Of a stretch of 55,989 nt of DNA, positions 42,432-50,768 are shown one piece after another. The translations under genes and the position numbers were made by a program. The notes below the pieces were generated by a model. The model ran no database searches and was not told the DNA's origin. It saw nothing but the letters and a program-made list of their open reading frames with translations. Location of the stretch: contig JACRHH010000023.1 of assembly GCA_016212095.1 (NCBI GenBank), positions 1 through 55,989 on the forward strand, read 5' to 3'. Positions within the stretch are counted from its first letter, which is position 1, and the number at the start of each line of letters is the position of its first letter. Source of the stretch: Nitrospirota bacterium (GTDB taxonomy: Bacteria; Nitrospirota; Thermodesulfovibrionia; SZUA-242).

Positions 42432-45400
42432 TCAAACAAACGCCTCGCCCCGCAGCAACCCCATAAGCTCGTCCGCCGAAACGCGCCCGGCGGTTTCGGT
42501 TCCTTCCAGAAGCGAATCGGCCAGATCGCGCTTTTTACTATGAAGCGCAACGATCTTTTCCTCGATCGTGTTTGCGGCAACCAGCCGGTAAACCGTCACC
42601 GGACGCAGTTGTCCTATGCGGTGGGCGCGGTCTGACGCCTGATCCTCAACCGCCGGATTCCACCACGGATCCATGTGTATGACGTAATCTGCCGCCGTCA
42701 GGTTCAGCCCCACGCCGCCGGCCTTCAGGCTTATCAGAAACAGGTCGCCCTTGCCGGCCTGAAAGTCGGCCACGCTCTGCTGCCGCTCCTTCGGCGGCGT
42801 TGAGCCGTCCAGATACTGGTACGCTATTTTTGCGCCGTCAAGCTCAGCGCGCAGTATGGACAGATGCCCCACGAACTGGCTGAAAACCAGCGCCCGGTGG
42901 CCGTTGTCGCGCAGTTCGTCCACTATTTCGCGGAAGGCGGCAAGCTTCGAGCCGGGAATGCCGCAATCCGGCATCACAAGCGCCGGGTTGCAGCAGGCGC
43001 GGCGCAGGCGCATGATCTCGGCCAGAATGCGTATCTGCCGCTCGCCGGGGGGCTGACCTTCCGAACCCTCCAGATTTTCGATCGCTTTCCGTCGAAGCGC
43101 CTCGTAGAAGGTCATCTCCTCGCCCGAAAGCTCCACGCGCTGAACAATGTCGGTGCGCGGCGGAAGCTCCTCCAAAACCTGGCTTTTTACCCGGCGCAGA
43201 ATGAACGGGCGGATCAAACGTTTGAGCGTGTTGCGGGCAGCCTTGTCGCCCCTCTTTTCTATCGGCATGGCAAAACGTTCCGAGAACGCTTTTTGCGAGC
43301 CGAGCAGGCCGGGATTGAGGAAGTTGAACAGGTTCCATAGCTCGTCCAGCCGGTTTTCCACCGGCGTTCCGGTTGTTGCAATGCGGAAACCTGCGTTGAT
43401 CTGCATGGCGGCCTGCGAGCGCTTGGTGGCGGTGTTTTTAATCGCCTGCGCCTCGTCAAGAACCACGGTTTCCCATTCCACCGACGTTAGCAGCTCCGCC
43501 TCCTGCTGAAAGAGCGTGTAGCTGCATATGACCAGATCGAACGGCTTCAGGTCGGCCACGAACTTCGCCCTGTCGCCCTGGCCGAATATGCGCGGATTCA
43601 GCGTTGGGGCAAACCGGATCGTCTCGCTTTCCCAGTTCAGGCAGACAGACGTTGGCGCAAGCACCAGCGCCGGGCCGTCCGCCGCGCGCGTGAGCAGAAG
43701 CGCAAGCGCCTGCACGGTTTTGCCAAGCCCCATGTCGTCGGCCAGACAAGCGCCCGCGCCCCATTGGGCCAGACGCGAAAGCCAGTCGAAGCCGTCGCGC
43801 TGATAGTCGCGCAGGCCGGCCTGAAGCGTGGGCGGAAGCGCCGGCTGAAACGCCTCGGCGCTTCGCAATTTTTCAACATTCAGCATCCATGCCTTGTCGC
43901 CTTTCAGCGACGCGGCTCCGCTTGCGGCGTCTTCAACAAGCGGCGCCACAAGCGGATGAAATCGCTGGTCTTTGCCGTGCCGCGCAAGAACCCGCCGCAG
44001 ATCGTCGAGCTTGCGCCGGAACTCGTCGGTCAGGGCCACGAACTCGCCCTCGCCAAGCTGCATGAACCGGCCCGGCGTTGTCTCGGCAAGCTCCATCAGG
44101 CGTTGCAACGTAAGAACCTCGGTTTCCGAAACAGCAACCTCGCCCTCAAGCGAAAACCAGTCTTTGCCGGAACGAACCGACAGTTTCATTGCCTGCCACG
44201 ACGCGCTGCCTCGCAGCTTCAGGCGTTCGCCTTCGGGCCAGTGAATCACCATCGCGCCGGACGAAGCAGAGACGGCCCGCTGAATATCCTCAAGCAGTTC
44301 GAGGCACGATTCCGGATCTTCCACGCGCCACGCGCCGTCGCGCACGGCGCTCGGTTCAAGCGCATTGCAGGCGTCTGTCAGCATTGCAAGATGCCTTCTT
44401 TCGGCCTCGTGATCGCGTTCGGTCTGGAGCTTCTTCCCGCCGACGTCGGCGATAACCGCCAGGCCGCCGCGCCCCGGATGAAACGACGGGCCGCCGTCGC
44501 CAAGCGGGCGCACAAGCGTCTCCATCGCCAGGCCCGCGCCCGATGGCCGGAGAATTACATGCAGCCTTCCGTCGGCCTCAACCCGTTCGGCGGCGGCGTT
44601 TTCGCCCGCGACGTCGGAATGTATGACGACGTGCGGCGACACGGCGGTTATAGCCGCCATCACCTGAGCCTCGCCGCTTGCCGGAACAGCAAGCCCCTTG
44701 CCGATGATCGAGGAGATGCGCCGCTGCTCGGCTGTGGGCTCGAACAGAAGAAGGCGCGAACTGCCGTCCCATTGCATGAACGCCGCGCTGTCGTCGGCCG
44801 GCTGAGGAACGAAACTGATGAACAGTCCGCCTTCCTTCCTTGCAACCTTAAGGGTGAACTCACCCCTGGCCACGCCGACCGGCTCGCCCGGATGTTTCGC
44901 GCTGAACGCAAGCGGGTGGCCGATCATCGCCCTGACCGCCCGAATGATGTCGAACGCGTGAATTTCCCTGGTGTAGTAGCCGTACCCGCTGCGCATCTTT
45001 CGTATGCAGGAGGCGATCCGCCTGTCCTGCGCGGCAAGAAGGTCGGGCTTGGCGGCATCTTCCATGAGCCGCTTGAGCGCAACCGCGCGTCCTGGCGACC
45101 AGCCGCCGCCGGTCTGCTTCTGCTCTATCGGCTGGATCGAAACATGATCGCCCTCCCCGTCCAGCAGCCAGATCATGCGGGTGGGTTTCGCCGCGGCTGT
45201 TGCGTCCGCTAACGTCTTTCCGGCGGACGCGCCGAGCGCAAGAAGCGCCTTTATTGATCGCTCCCATTCATCGCCGCCGCCCACGGTTCCGGCAAGGCCC
45301 GCCAGTCCTTCCCTCTCGAAAACCGCCTTCGTGACAGCCGTGTGATGCTCACGTTTCGGATCGATCACCTTCATCATGGCGGCGGCCTCGGCGGCTATCC

Positions 45401-46637
45401 AGAGGTATCCCGCCGCCTCGGCCCTGTTCCGGATATTGGTCAGAATGCCGAAGTGCAACGCCTTAGCCGTTGGAGCCGACTGAACGGCAACCGCGGAATG
45501 AACGAGCTGCGACACGGGGCCAAGATGCTGATCGCCTGCGCAGGCCCAGTCGAAGTCGTTTCGATAGCTGCTGTTTCCCTGCATTACCTCCGCGAACAGA
45601 TAGAGAATCCTGATAATCGTCTTGTGCGCATCGGCTCGCTGCCTGATGATGCTTTTAGCGAGATTGGCCGCCGATTTCAGATGTTGAGGAAGTCCGGTTC
45701 GCACAAGCGTAAAGAGATGAAAAACGCCGGGAAGGCCGGGAAGGAATACGTTGCGCTTGCCGGCCTCTTTCCTGAACAGCGCAAGCCCTTCGCCGAACAG
45801 TTCGACGGCTCGGTCGTCGTCGCCATGAAGCGCGGCAAGCCAGCCCCGGAACGCGACCTGCCACGAAGCATTGCCGTCGGCAAGAAGCGTTCCGGCATCG
45901 CGCAGCCGCCCGCGCAGAAGGAGTTGAACCAAATAGAGCACACGGCAATCTTCCGATACATTCACGCCCGTCTGAATCCGGTTTTCGAGCAGCGTAAACA
46001 ACTCCTCGGACGGCTTGAGTTCAAGGATCGAATCGCTGAGAAGCACGAAAAGAACAAGTTCCAACATGCTGCCCGGCATTGAAGAAAGCCACTCGACATC
46101 GACCGGATCGGGGCAGATGAGCGAAACCGGATGATTGCGCGCGAAATCGTCCGGAAATGATTCCCGGCATTGTTCGAGCAGTTGCGTAACCTCGTCAGCG
46201 CTCCCGCGATAAAGGGCGATGCGGATGTCCTGCACGCAGAGATCGAACGAACGATATGCCGGGCCGTCCCATCGCCGGGTTGGACAGATCAAGCCCTGCA
46301 CCACCATTGCATACTCCTTGAGCCAGCCGTCAGCCGGAGCCTGAGCCATCAACTTGTGGCCAAGCCGCCTGTTGCAGCAATAACCGCCGATAATCTTCTC
46401 CACCACAAGCCCGTTGGATTTCAGCTTGTCCAGCAGCGGCGCCACGTTGTTCGGCCCCATGATTCTCCCGGTCGCCTCGTTATGCACGCCAAGTTTCTGA
46501 AGACATTGGGCAAGCGTGCTTCTATACAGGGGGGCGTAACAGACGGCGAGAACCCGAAGCGCCGCAAGTTCGTCCGGGCGCAGGGCATCGATAGCGGCGT
46601 TCAGTTCCGTGGTTGTCCTGCTCTTCTGTTTGGGCAT
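42432..46637 (-). CDS. SNF2-family helicase-like ATPase
   Basis: A protein of about 1400 aa. The C-terminal 450 residues are a complete Swi2/Snf2 motor: ADDMGLGKTVQALALLL (Walker A, near residue 970), VVLDEAQAIKN (DEAQ box, near 1060), TGTPVENRLDELWNLFNFLN, SQFVGHLSILR and AADYVIHMDPWWNPAVEDQA followed by SDRAHRIGQ (motif VI). The N-terminal 950 residues are poorly conserved, with a possible winged-helix start (LAALRVLAVCYAPLYRSTLA) and a region of helical repeats; I cannot assign domains. Such bacterial proteins are thought to remodel protein-DNA or RNA polymerase complexes. ATG 46637 is favoured by the -10 position, 46646 is the alternative. No Shine-Dalgarno. Confidence 0.88.
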   Translation of the reverse strand: MPKQKSRTTTELNAAIDALRPDELAALRVLAVCYAPLYRSTLAQCLQKLGVHNEATGRIMGPNNVAPLLDKLKSNGLVVEKIIGGYCCNRRLGHKLMAQAPADGWLKEYAMVVQGLICPTRRWDGPAYRSFDLCVQDIRIALYRGSADEVTQLLEQCRESFPDDFARNHPVSLICPDPVDVEWLSSMPGSMLELVLFVLLSDSILELKPSEELFTLLENRIQTGVNVSEDCRVLYLVQLLLRGRLRDAGTLLADGNASWQVAFRGWLAALHGDDDRAVELFGEGLALFRKEAGKRNVFLPGLPGVFHLFTLVRTGLPQHLKSAANLAKSIIRQRADAHKTIIRILYLFAEVMQGNSSYRNDFDWACAGDQHLGPVSQLVHSAVAVQSAPTAKALHFGILTNIRNRAEAAGYLWIAAEAAAMMKVIDPKREHHTAVTKAVFEREGLAGLAGTVGGGDEWERSIKALLALGASAGKTLADATAAAKPTRMIWLLDGEGDHVSIQPIEQKQTGGGWSPGRAVALKRLMEDAAKPDLLAAQDRRIASCIRKMRSGYGYYTREIHAFDIIRAVRAMIGHPLAFSAKHPGEPVGVARGEFTLKVARKEGGLFISFVPQPADDSAAFMQWDGSSRLLLFEPTAEQRRISSIIGKGLAVPASGEAQVMAAITAVSPHVVIHSDVAGENAAAERVEADGRLHVILRPSGAGLAMETLVRPLGDGGPSFHPGRGGLAVIADVGGKKLQTERDHEAERRHLAMLTDACNALEPSAVRDGAWRVEDPESCLELLEDIQRAVSASSGAMVIHWPEGERLKLRGSASWQAMKLSVRSGKDWFSLEGEVAVSETEVLTLQRLMELAETTPGRFMQLGEGEFVALTDEFRRKLDDLRRVLARHGKDQRFHPLVAPLVEDAASGAASLKGDKAWMLNVEKLRSAEAFQPALPPTLQAGLRDYQRDGFDWLSRLAQWGAGACLADDMGLGKTVQALALLLTRAADGPALVLAPTSVCLNWESETIRFAPTLNPRIFGQGDRAKFVADLKPFDLVICSYTLFQQEAELLTSVEWETVVLDEAQAIKNTATKRSQAAMQINAGFRIATTGTPVENRLDELWNLFNFLNPGLLGSQKAFSERFAMPIEKRGDKAARNTLKRLIRPFILRRVKSQVLEELPPRTDIVQRVELSGEEMTFYEALRRKAIENLEGSEGQPPGERQIRILAEIMRLRRACCNPALVMPDCGIPGSKLAAFREIVDELRDNGHRALVFSQFVGHLSILRAELDGAKIAYQYLDGSTPPKERQQSVADFQAGKGDLFLISLKAGGVGLNLTAADYVIHMDPWWNPAVEDQASDRAHRIGQLRPVTVYRLVAANTIEEKIVALHSKKRDLADSLLEGTETAGRVSADELMGLLRGEAFV
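42438..42502 (+). repeat. 65-bp direct repeat inside the SNF2 gene end
   Basis: Second copy of 40873-40937. This is the copy in its coding context. Confidence 0.95.
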
Positions 46638-46649
46638 TTTCTGCATATC

Positions 46650-46655
46650 ATTATA
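46650..46655 (-). promoter_or_regulatory. -10 element of the SNF2 gene
   Basis: Perfect TATAAT on the minus strand; the start point expected near 46643 would be 6 nt before ATG 46637. No clear -35 is present. Confidence 0.45.
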
Positions 46656-46671
46656 CTGTAGGGCATTATGC

Positions 46672-46719
46672 TAACCCTTGAAACAGCCGCATAGTTTAAA
46701 ATATTCTTCAAATCAATTC
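46672..46719 (+). repeat. 48-bp direct repeat, left of fic
   Basis: Matches 48210-48257 in 44 of 48 positions; the first 33 bases are identical and the only differences are in one 4-nt block. Confidence 0.92.
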
Positions 46720-46870
46720 CCGGACAGGACTTGCAACCCATAAGTTCACGCCCATGCCGGGCGTACACAAGCAGGTAAAGCGGTCAGGCCGTTTAACTGC
46801 GCGTTACGGGATTTCGCCCCGGTGTTACAATAAAACTGGTTGGCAATCAAAAAACTCGCAAAACAAGGGC

Positions 46871-48010
46871 ATGAAATTCGAAGAGTTTACATCGGGCAGC
46901 CTCAAACAGCAGTACCAATATAAGAGCTTCCAGCCGACCACTATTAATCACGGCTGGTCTTGGGAAGATCCGCGCATCAATGTCCTGCTGGAAAGAGCGA
47001 CCAAAGCTTTGGGTGAACTCAATGCCTTTACGCTGATCGTCCCGGATGTGGAGCTATTCATCAGTATGCACATCATCAAGGAGGCGAATACCTCCAGCAG
47101 GATCGAGGGCACCAGAACGGAGATGGACGAGGCCGTGCTGGATGAGGATGCCATTCTGCCGGAACGGCGGGATGATTGGCTGGAGGTGCGGAATTATGTT
47201 CGGGCCATGAATACGGCGATTGAGACATTGAAAACCCTGCCCCTCTCCTTGCGGCTCCTGCGTCATACCCATGAAATTCTTTTGGCCGGGGTGCGTGGGG
47301 AACGGAAAACTCCGGGCGAATTCAGGCGCAGCCAGAACTGGATCGGCGGGTCAAGCCTGACCGATGCCGCCTTTATACCGCCCCACCAAGAGGATATGCC
47401 GGACTTGCTCTCGGATCTGGAGGCATTCTGGCACAATGAAACCATCGAAGTCCCCCATCTTGTGCGGTGTGCGTTGAGTCATTACCAGTTTGAGACCATT
47501 CATCCCTTTTTGGATGGGAACGGTCGGATTGGCCGCTTGCTGATCACCCTGTATCTGGTCAGTCATGGCTTGCTCAGCAAGCCGTCCCTCTATCTGTCGG
47601 CCCATTTGGAGAAGCATCGCGGCGCCTACTACGATGCCTTGACCCGTGTCCGAGAGTCCAACGATATCGGACACTGGGTGCGCTTTTTCCTGCAAGCTGT
47701 TGTCGCCACAGCGGAAAATGGCAAGCAGACCTTTATGAAGATTCTTGCCCTCCGACAAGAATTGGATCATGAGGTGGTCAAACTTGGGCGACGAGCGGAA
47801 AATGCCCGGCGGCTGATTATGTATCTCTATGGGACACCGACGATTACCGTGAACAAGGCAATGGAGTTACTGGGGATCAAGTATGTCCCAGCAAATAGCC
47901 TGATTGCGACCTTGGCCGACATCGGTGTTCTGGAAGAGATCACTGGCTTCCAGCGAAACCGGATTTTTATTTTCCGCCGGTATGTGGATATGTTCCGGGA
48001 TGGAAAATAA
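46871..48010 (+). CDS. Fic/DOC family protein (AMPylase, class II)
   Basis: A 379-aa Fic protein. The core motif HPFLDGNGRIGRLL begins at His211 and matches HxFx(D/E)GNGRxxR completely, so transfer of AMP from ATP to a hydroxyl side chain is expected. An N-terminal inhibitory helix with SSRIEG (Ser75..Glu79) places it in class II, self-inhibited. A flap region is around WIGGSSLTDAAFIPPHQEDM. The C-terminus has a winged helix (MELLGIKYVPANSLIATLAD). ATG 46871 starts the recognised domain; no strong Shine-Dalgarno. The gene lies between 48-bp direct repeats, a sign of insertion between the SNF2 and ppnP genes. Confidence 0.9.
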   Translation: MKFEEFTSGSLKQQYQYKSFQPTTINHGWSWEDPRINVLLERATKALGELNAFTLIVPDVELFISMHIIKEANTSSRIEGTRTEMDEAVLDEDAILPERRDDWLEVRNYVRAMNTAIETLKTLPLSLRLLRHTHEILLAGVRGERKTPGEFRRSQNWIGGSSLTDAAFIPPHQEDMPDLLSDLEAFWHNETIEVPHLVRCALSHYQFETIHPFLDGNGRIGRLLITLYLVSHGLLSKPSLYLSAHLEKHRGAYYDALTRVRESNDIGHWVRFFLQAVVATAENGKQTFMKILALRQELDHEVVKLGRRAENARRLIMYLYGTPTITVNKAMELLGIKYVPANSLIATLADIGVLEEITGFQRNRIFIFRRYVDMFRDGK

Positions 48011-48037
48011 AATAAAAATTTCCATATTATTTTTTTT
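48002..48037 (+). terminator. Weak terminator after fic
   Basis: GGAAA/TTTCC hairpin overlapping the stop codon, followed by eight T. AT-rich. Confidence 0.4.
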
Positions 48038-48209
48038 CTACCATAAAATATAATATGTAAGCATGTATTCCATTTTCCCACATTTGGAAAAACAATGAGC
48101 ACCGAACACGCCGAACACCGGGAGGAGAGCTAAAGTCCGATTGATTGATGCTGCCTTCGCCCCAGCATCAGGCTGCAAAACGTTTCCAATGCGCCAAACC
48201 GGCGTAATT

Positions 48210-48257
48210 TAACCCTTGAAACAGCCGCATAGTTTAAAATATCCGGCAAATCAATTC
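48210..48257 (+). repeat. 48-bp direct repeat, right of fic (leader of ppnP)
   Basis: Second copy of 46672-46719. It ends 15 bp before the ppnP start and includes CTTGAAA and TTTAAAATAT, a possible promoter. The AT-rich 48038-48209 stretch before it shows no gene. Confidence 0.92.
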
Positions 48258-48272
48258 TGGAAAGGAATCATC

Positions 48273-48590
48273 ATGTCTGAATTCAAAAACGTTACGGTCG
48301 TGAAAAAGGCGAATGTTTACTTTAACGGCGGCGTTACAAGCCGCACTGTCATCTTTCCGGACGGCTCGAAGAAGACGCTTGGCGTCATGATGCCGGGCGA
48401 ATACGAGTTCAATACCGGCAGCAAGGAAATCATGGAGATCATGTCCGGCGAGCTCGATGTCATGCTGCCCGGATCGTCCGCATGGAAGGCGGTGACGGGC
48501 GGAGAATCGTTCGAGGTTCCGGCCAATTCGAAATTTACTATGAAGGTGAAAACACTTTCGGATTATTGCTGCTCGTTTATCGAGGGCTGA
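48273..48590 (+). CDS. ppnP: Pyrimidine/purine nucleoside phosphorylase
   Basis: A 105-aa cupin-type protein of the PpnP (DUF1255) family, which phosphorolyses many nucleosides to base and ribose-1-phosphate. Typical sequences are [54 protein letters not shown] and [24 protein letters not shown] lies 5-10 nt before ATG 48273. Full length. Its probable promoter region is one copy of the repeats that flank fic. Confidence 0.93.
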   Translation: MSEFKNVTVVKKANVYFNGGVTSRTVIFPDGSKKTLGVMMPGEYEFNTGSKEIMEIMSGELDVMLPGSSAWKAVTGGESFEVPANSKFTMKVKTLSDYCCSFIEG

Positions 48591-48636
48591 CGGATCAATC
48601 TTCACGGAATCCAGGTTTCTGTGCGAATATAGCTTC

Positions 48637-49047
48637 ATGGCACTGGAGAAAAGGACAAGACGCGGGCGGGCAAAGGAGCCGAACTGCGACGGATGCGGCG
48701 AGTGCTGCCTGTATGTTGCGCTCGAAATCGACAGGCCGACATGCAAGCGCGACTATTCCGACATCATCTGGCATCTGCTGCACGAAGGCGTGTCGGTCTA
48801 TATCGACCACGACAACAAATGGCACGTGGAATTTGCCTCGCGATGCGCGAACCTTTCCGCCGACGGGCGGTGCGGCGATTACGAAGGCCGCCCGATGATA
48901 TGCAGGAAATACAGCCTGGAGAACTGCACGCGCCATTCGAAGTCGAAATATTACGCGCACAGGTTCGCAACGCCGGACGAGCTGAAGAAATATCTTGGGC
49001 GGATGAAGATAGATTTCGAGTTCAGACGCATCCCTAAGGATGGCTGA
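48637..49047 (+). CDS. YkgJ-type cysteine-cluster protein
   Basis: A 136-aa protein with the CxxCCxxC-type zinc/iron-chelating fold: PNCDGCGECCLYVALEI, then CANLSADGRCGDYEGRPMIC and a further Cys in NCTRHS. The spacing fits the YkgJ/DUF6110-like cysteine-cluster family, proposed to bind metal; no reaction is established. It overlaps the next gene by 8 bp, so the two are coupled. No Shine-Dalgarno is apparent before the ATG. Confidence 0.78.
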   Translation: MALEKRTRRGRAKEPNCDGCGECCLYVALEIDRPTCKRDYSDIIWHLLHEGVSVYIDHDNKWHVEFASRCANLSADGRCGDYEGRPMICRKYSLENCTRHSKSKYYAHRFATPDELKKYLGRMKIDFEFRRIPKDG

Positions 49048-49486
49048 CCGCATCTGCCCAGTGGACGCAGGCGCGAAAAAATTCCCGGTTCGGCCTGAGA
49101 CTGCGGCGGAGCTTTATGAGAGAATGTCGCAAGCCGGGCTGTTCGAGGCCGACATTGAGGAGAGCTTCATCCGGTGCGGCGGACACGGCGGCCAGAAGGT
49201 GAACAAAACCTCGTCGGGCGTTTATCTTGTTCACAGGCCGACAGGAACAGAGGTCAAGTGTACGAAAGAGCGCTCTCAGGGGCTGAACAGGTTTTTCGCG
49301 CGCCGAATGCTGGTTGCAAAGCTGGTGGAATTGTCCGGCGGCGAAAAGACACCGGCAACGAGCATTGCCGATAAGATACGAAAGCAGAAGAGACGACGCA
49401 TGGCAAGAAGCAGATCAGGCGGAAACGCCGGGCAGGATTTAACATCGCCGGCCAAGGGCCGCGAGAGAACAGATGAAAAAAACTGA
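49040..49486 (+). CDS. Peptide chain release factor-like (GGQ domain) protein
   Basis: A 148-aa RF-1 domain protein without the codon-recognition domain. IRCGGHGGQKVNKTSSGVYL contains the GGQ that triggers peptidyl-tRNA hydrolysis, and HRPTGTEVKCTKERSQGLNR follows as in release factors. The basic C-terminus (KIRKQKRRRMARSRSG) resembles the ArfB/YaeJ tail that enters the empty mRNA channel. A rescue role on stalled ribosomes is likely, though a distinct RF-like group is possible. It overlaps the preceding gene by 8 bp and the following gene by 14 bp. Confidence 0.82.
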   Translation: MADRICPVDAGAKKFPVRPETAAELYERMSQAGLFEADIEESFIRCGGHGGQKVNKTSSGVYLVHRPTGTEVKCTKERSQGLNRFFARRMLVAKLVELSGGEKTPATSIADKIRKQKRRRMARSRSGGNAGQDLTSPAKGRERTDEKN

Positions 49487-50699
49487 CACCTCCGAGACGC
49501 AAAATCCGGATGCGGGACGCGCCAGGGCCGGGCGGATTCTGGCCATCGGCGGCGGCAAGGGCGGCGTGGGAAAAAGCGTCGCATCCATTGTGCTGGCCTC
49601 GGCGCTGTCACGCCGCGGCATGAAGGTTGTGCTTGCCGATCTGGACTTGGGCGCGGCCAATCTGCACACATATCTCGGCCTCCACGGCGACACGCCGGGC
49701 ATCGCCGATTTCCTGATAAAGCGGGCGGCAACGCTCGATGAACTCCTTATAGACACGCCCCTTCCGGATGTGAGGCTGTTAAGCGGCGCGCGATACTACT
49801 CCGGCATGGCAAACCTGACGTATCAGGCGAAGCAGAAGATCATCCGTCACCTGAAAAACCTCGACGCCGACGTTGTTATACTCGATCTCGGCGCGGGCGT
49901 TCATTTCGACACGATAGATTTTTTCGCCATCAGCCATCCAAGCCTGCTTGTGCTTGCGCCTGAGCCCGGTTCGGTGCTGAATGCCTATTCGTTCCTGAAG
50001 GAGTGCGTATTCCGCCATCTGACCGGCATCTTCGGCAAGCATCCGGACATCGGCCCCGAAATACGGCGCGCCCAGCTTGAGGGAGGCGATGAGACATCGT
50101 TCAGCCTCGAATCCTTCAGGGCAACCATTCGGGAGATCGACGAATCGGTAATGCCGATAGTTGACGAAGCCGTCCGGGTGCTGCGCCCCGCGATCATCAT
50201 GAACCGCGTGACAGACCTCGTTTCAGCGGTCTATGCCGACAATCTTCAGAAGCTAGTGCTGCACCGGATTGCGCTAAGGGTGCATTATCTTGGGAATCTT
50301 CCCGGAGTCCAGGGGCTTTCCGAGCAGCTTGTGGGGCTGCCAGCTTTTCTTGCGTCGCCCGGCGGCGCAAAAATAATGGCCGCAGCCGACGAACTGCTTG
50401 CCGATCTGGAAAAGCACTTCCCGCTGGAATGGCCCACGGAGACGGAGCCGGAGACGGCGGCGGGCATAGATGCGAGAATGCCACGCGAGGATTTCAGCGA
50501 GGACGAGCTTCAGACGCTTTCCCTGCTGCTCGACTCCCTTGGCGACAGCGCGTTCGGAAAGACCGCCAAAAAAGCCGGACGGAAAAGCGGCCCCGTCATC
50601 GGCAGAAACGCATGGAAGCTTCGCCTGTACTATCGCCCGGTTGAGGTTGTCCGTTTCCTGATCGGAAACGGCCTGAGCCATCCGGTCTTTTACGCGTGA
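49473..50699 (+). CDS. MinD/FlhG-like ParA-type ATPase
   Basis: A 408-aa P-loop ATPase: GGGKGGVGKSVASIVLASAL is the deviant Walker A, VVLADLDLGAANLHTYLGL the Asp-rich motif, and DADVVILDLGAGVHFDTIDF the Walker B. This order matches MinD relatives such as FlhG/FleN. About 130 C-terminal residues beyond the ATPase (EDFSEDELQTLSLLLDSLGD and onward, ending SHPVFYA) have no recognised domain. No flagellar or min genes are near, so its target is unknown. Its start overlaps the RF-like gene by 14 bp. Confidence 0.8.
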   Translation: MKKTDTSETQNPDAGRARAGRILAIGGGKGGVGKSVASIVLASALSRRGMKVVLADLDLGAANLHTYLGLHGDTPGIADFLIKRAATLDELLIDTPLPDVRLLSGARYYSGMANLTYQAKQKIIRHLKNLDADVVILDLGAGVHFDTIDFFAISHPSLLVLAPEPGSVLNAYSFLKECVFRHLTGIFGKHPDIGPEIRRAQLEGGDETSFSLESFRATIREIDESVMPIVDEAVRVLRPAIIMNRVTDLVSAVYADNLQKLVLHRIALRVHYLGNLPGVQGLSEQLVGLPAFLASPGGAKIMAAADELLADLEKHFPLEWPTETEPETAAGIDARMPREDFSEDELQTLSLLLDSLGDSAFGKTAKKAGRKSGPVIGRNAWKLRLYYRPVEVVRFLIGNGLSHPVFYA

Positions 50700-50768
50700 G
50701 CAGGGATAAAATATCGCTATTTGACAATATATTAGAGCGGCAAGATGCTGCCGGAGGGGTGTGATATA

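Noticed and set aside
43764-45212. 482-codon plus-strand frame inside the SNF2 gene
   Set aside because: Antisense shadow; the composition (His/Arg/Pro rich) is that of reversed GC-rich coding sequence.
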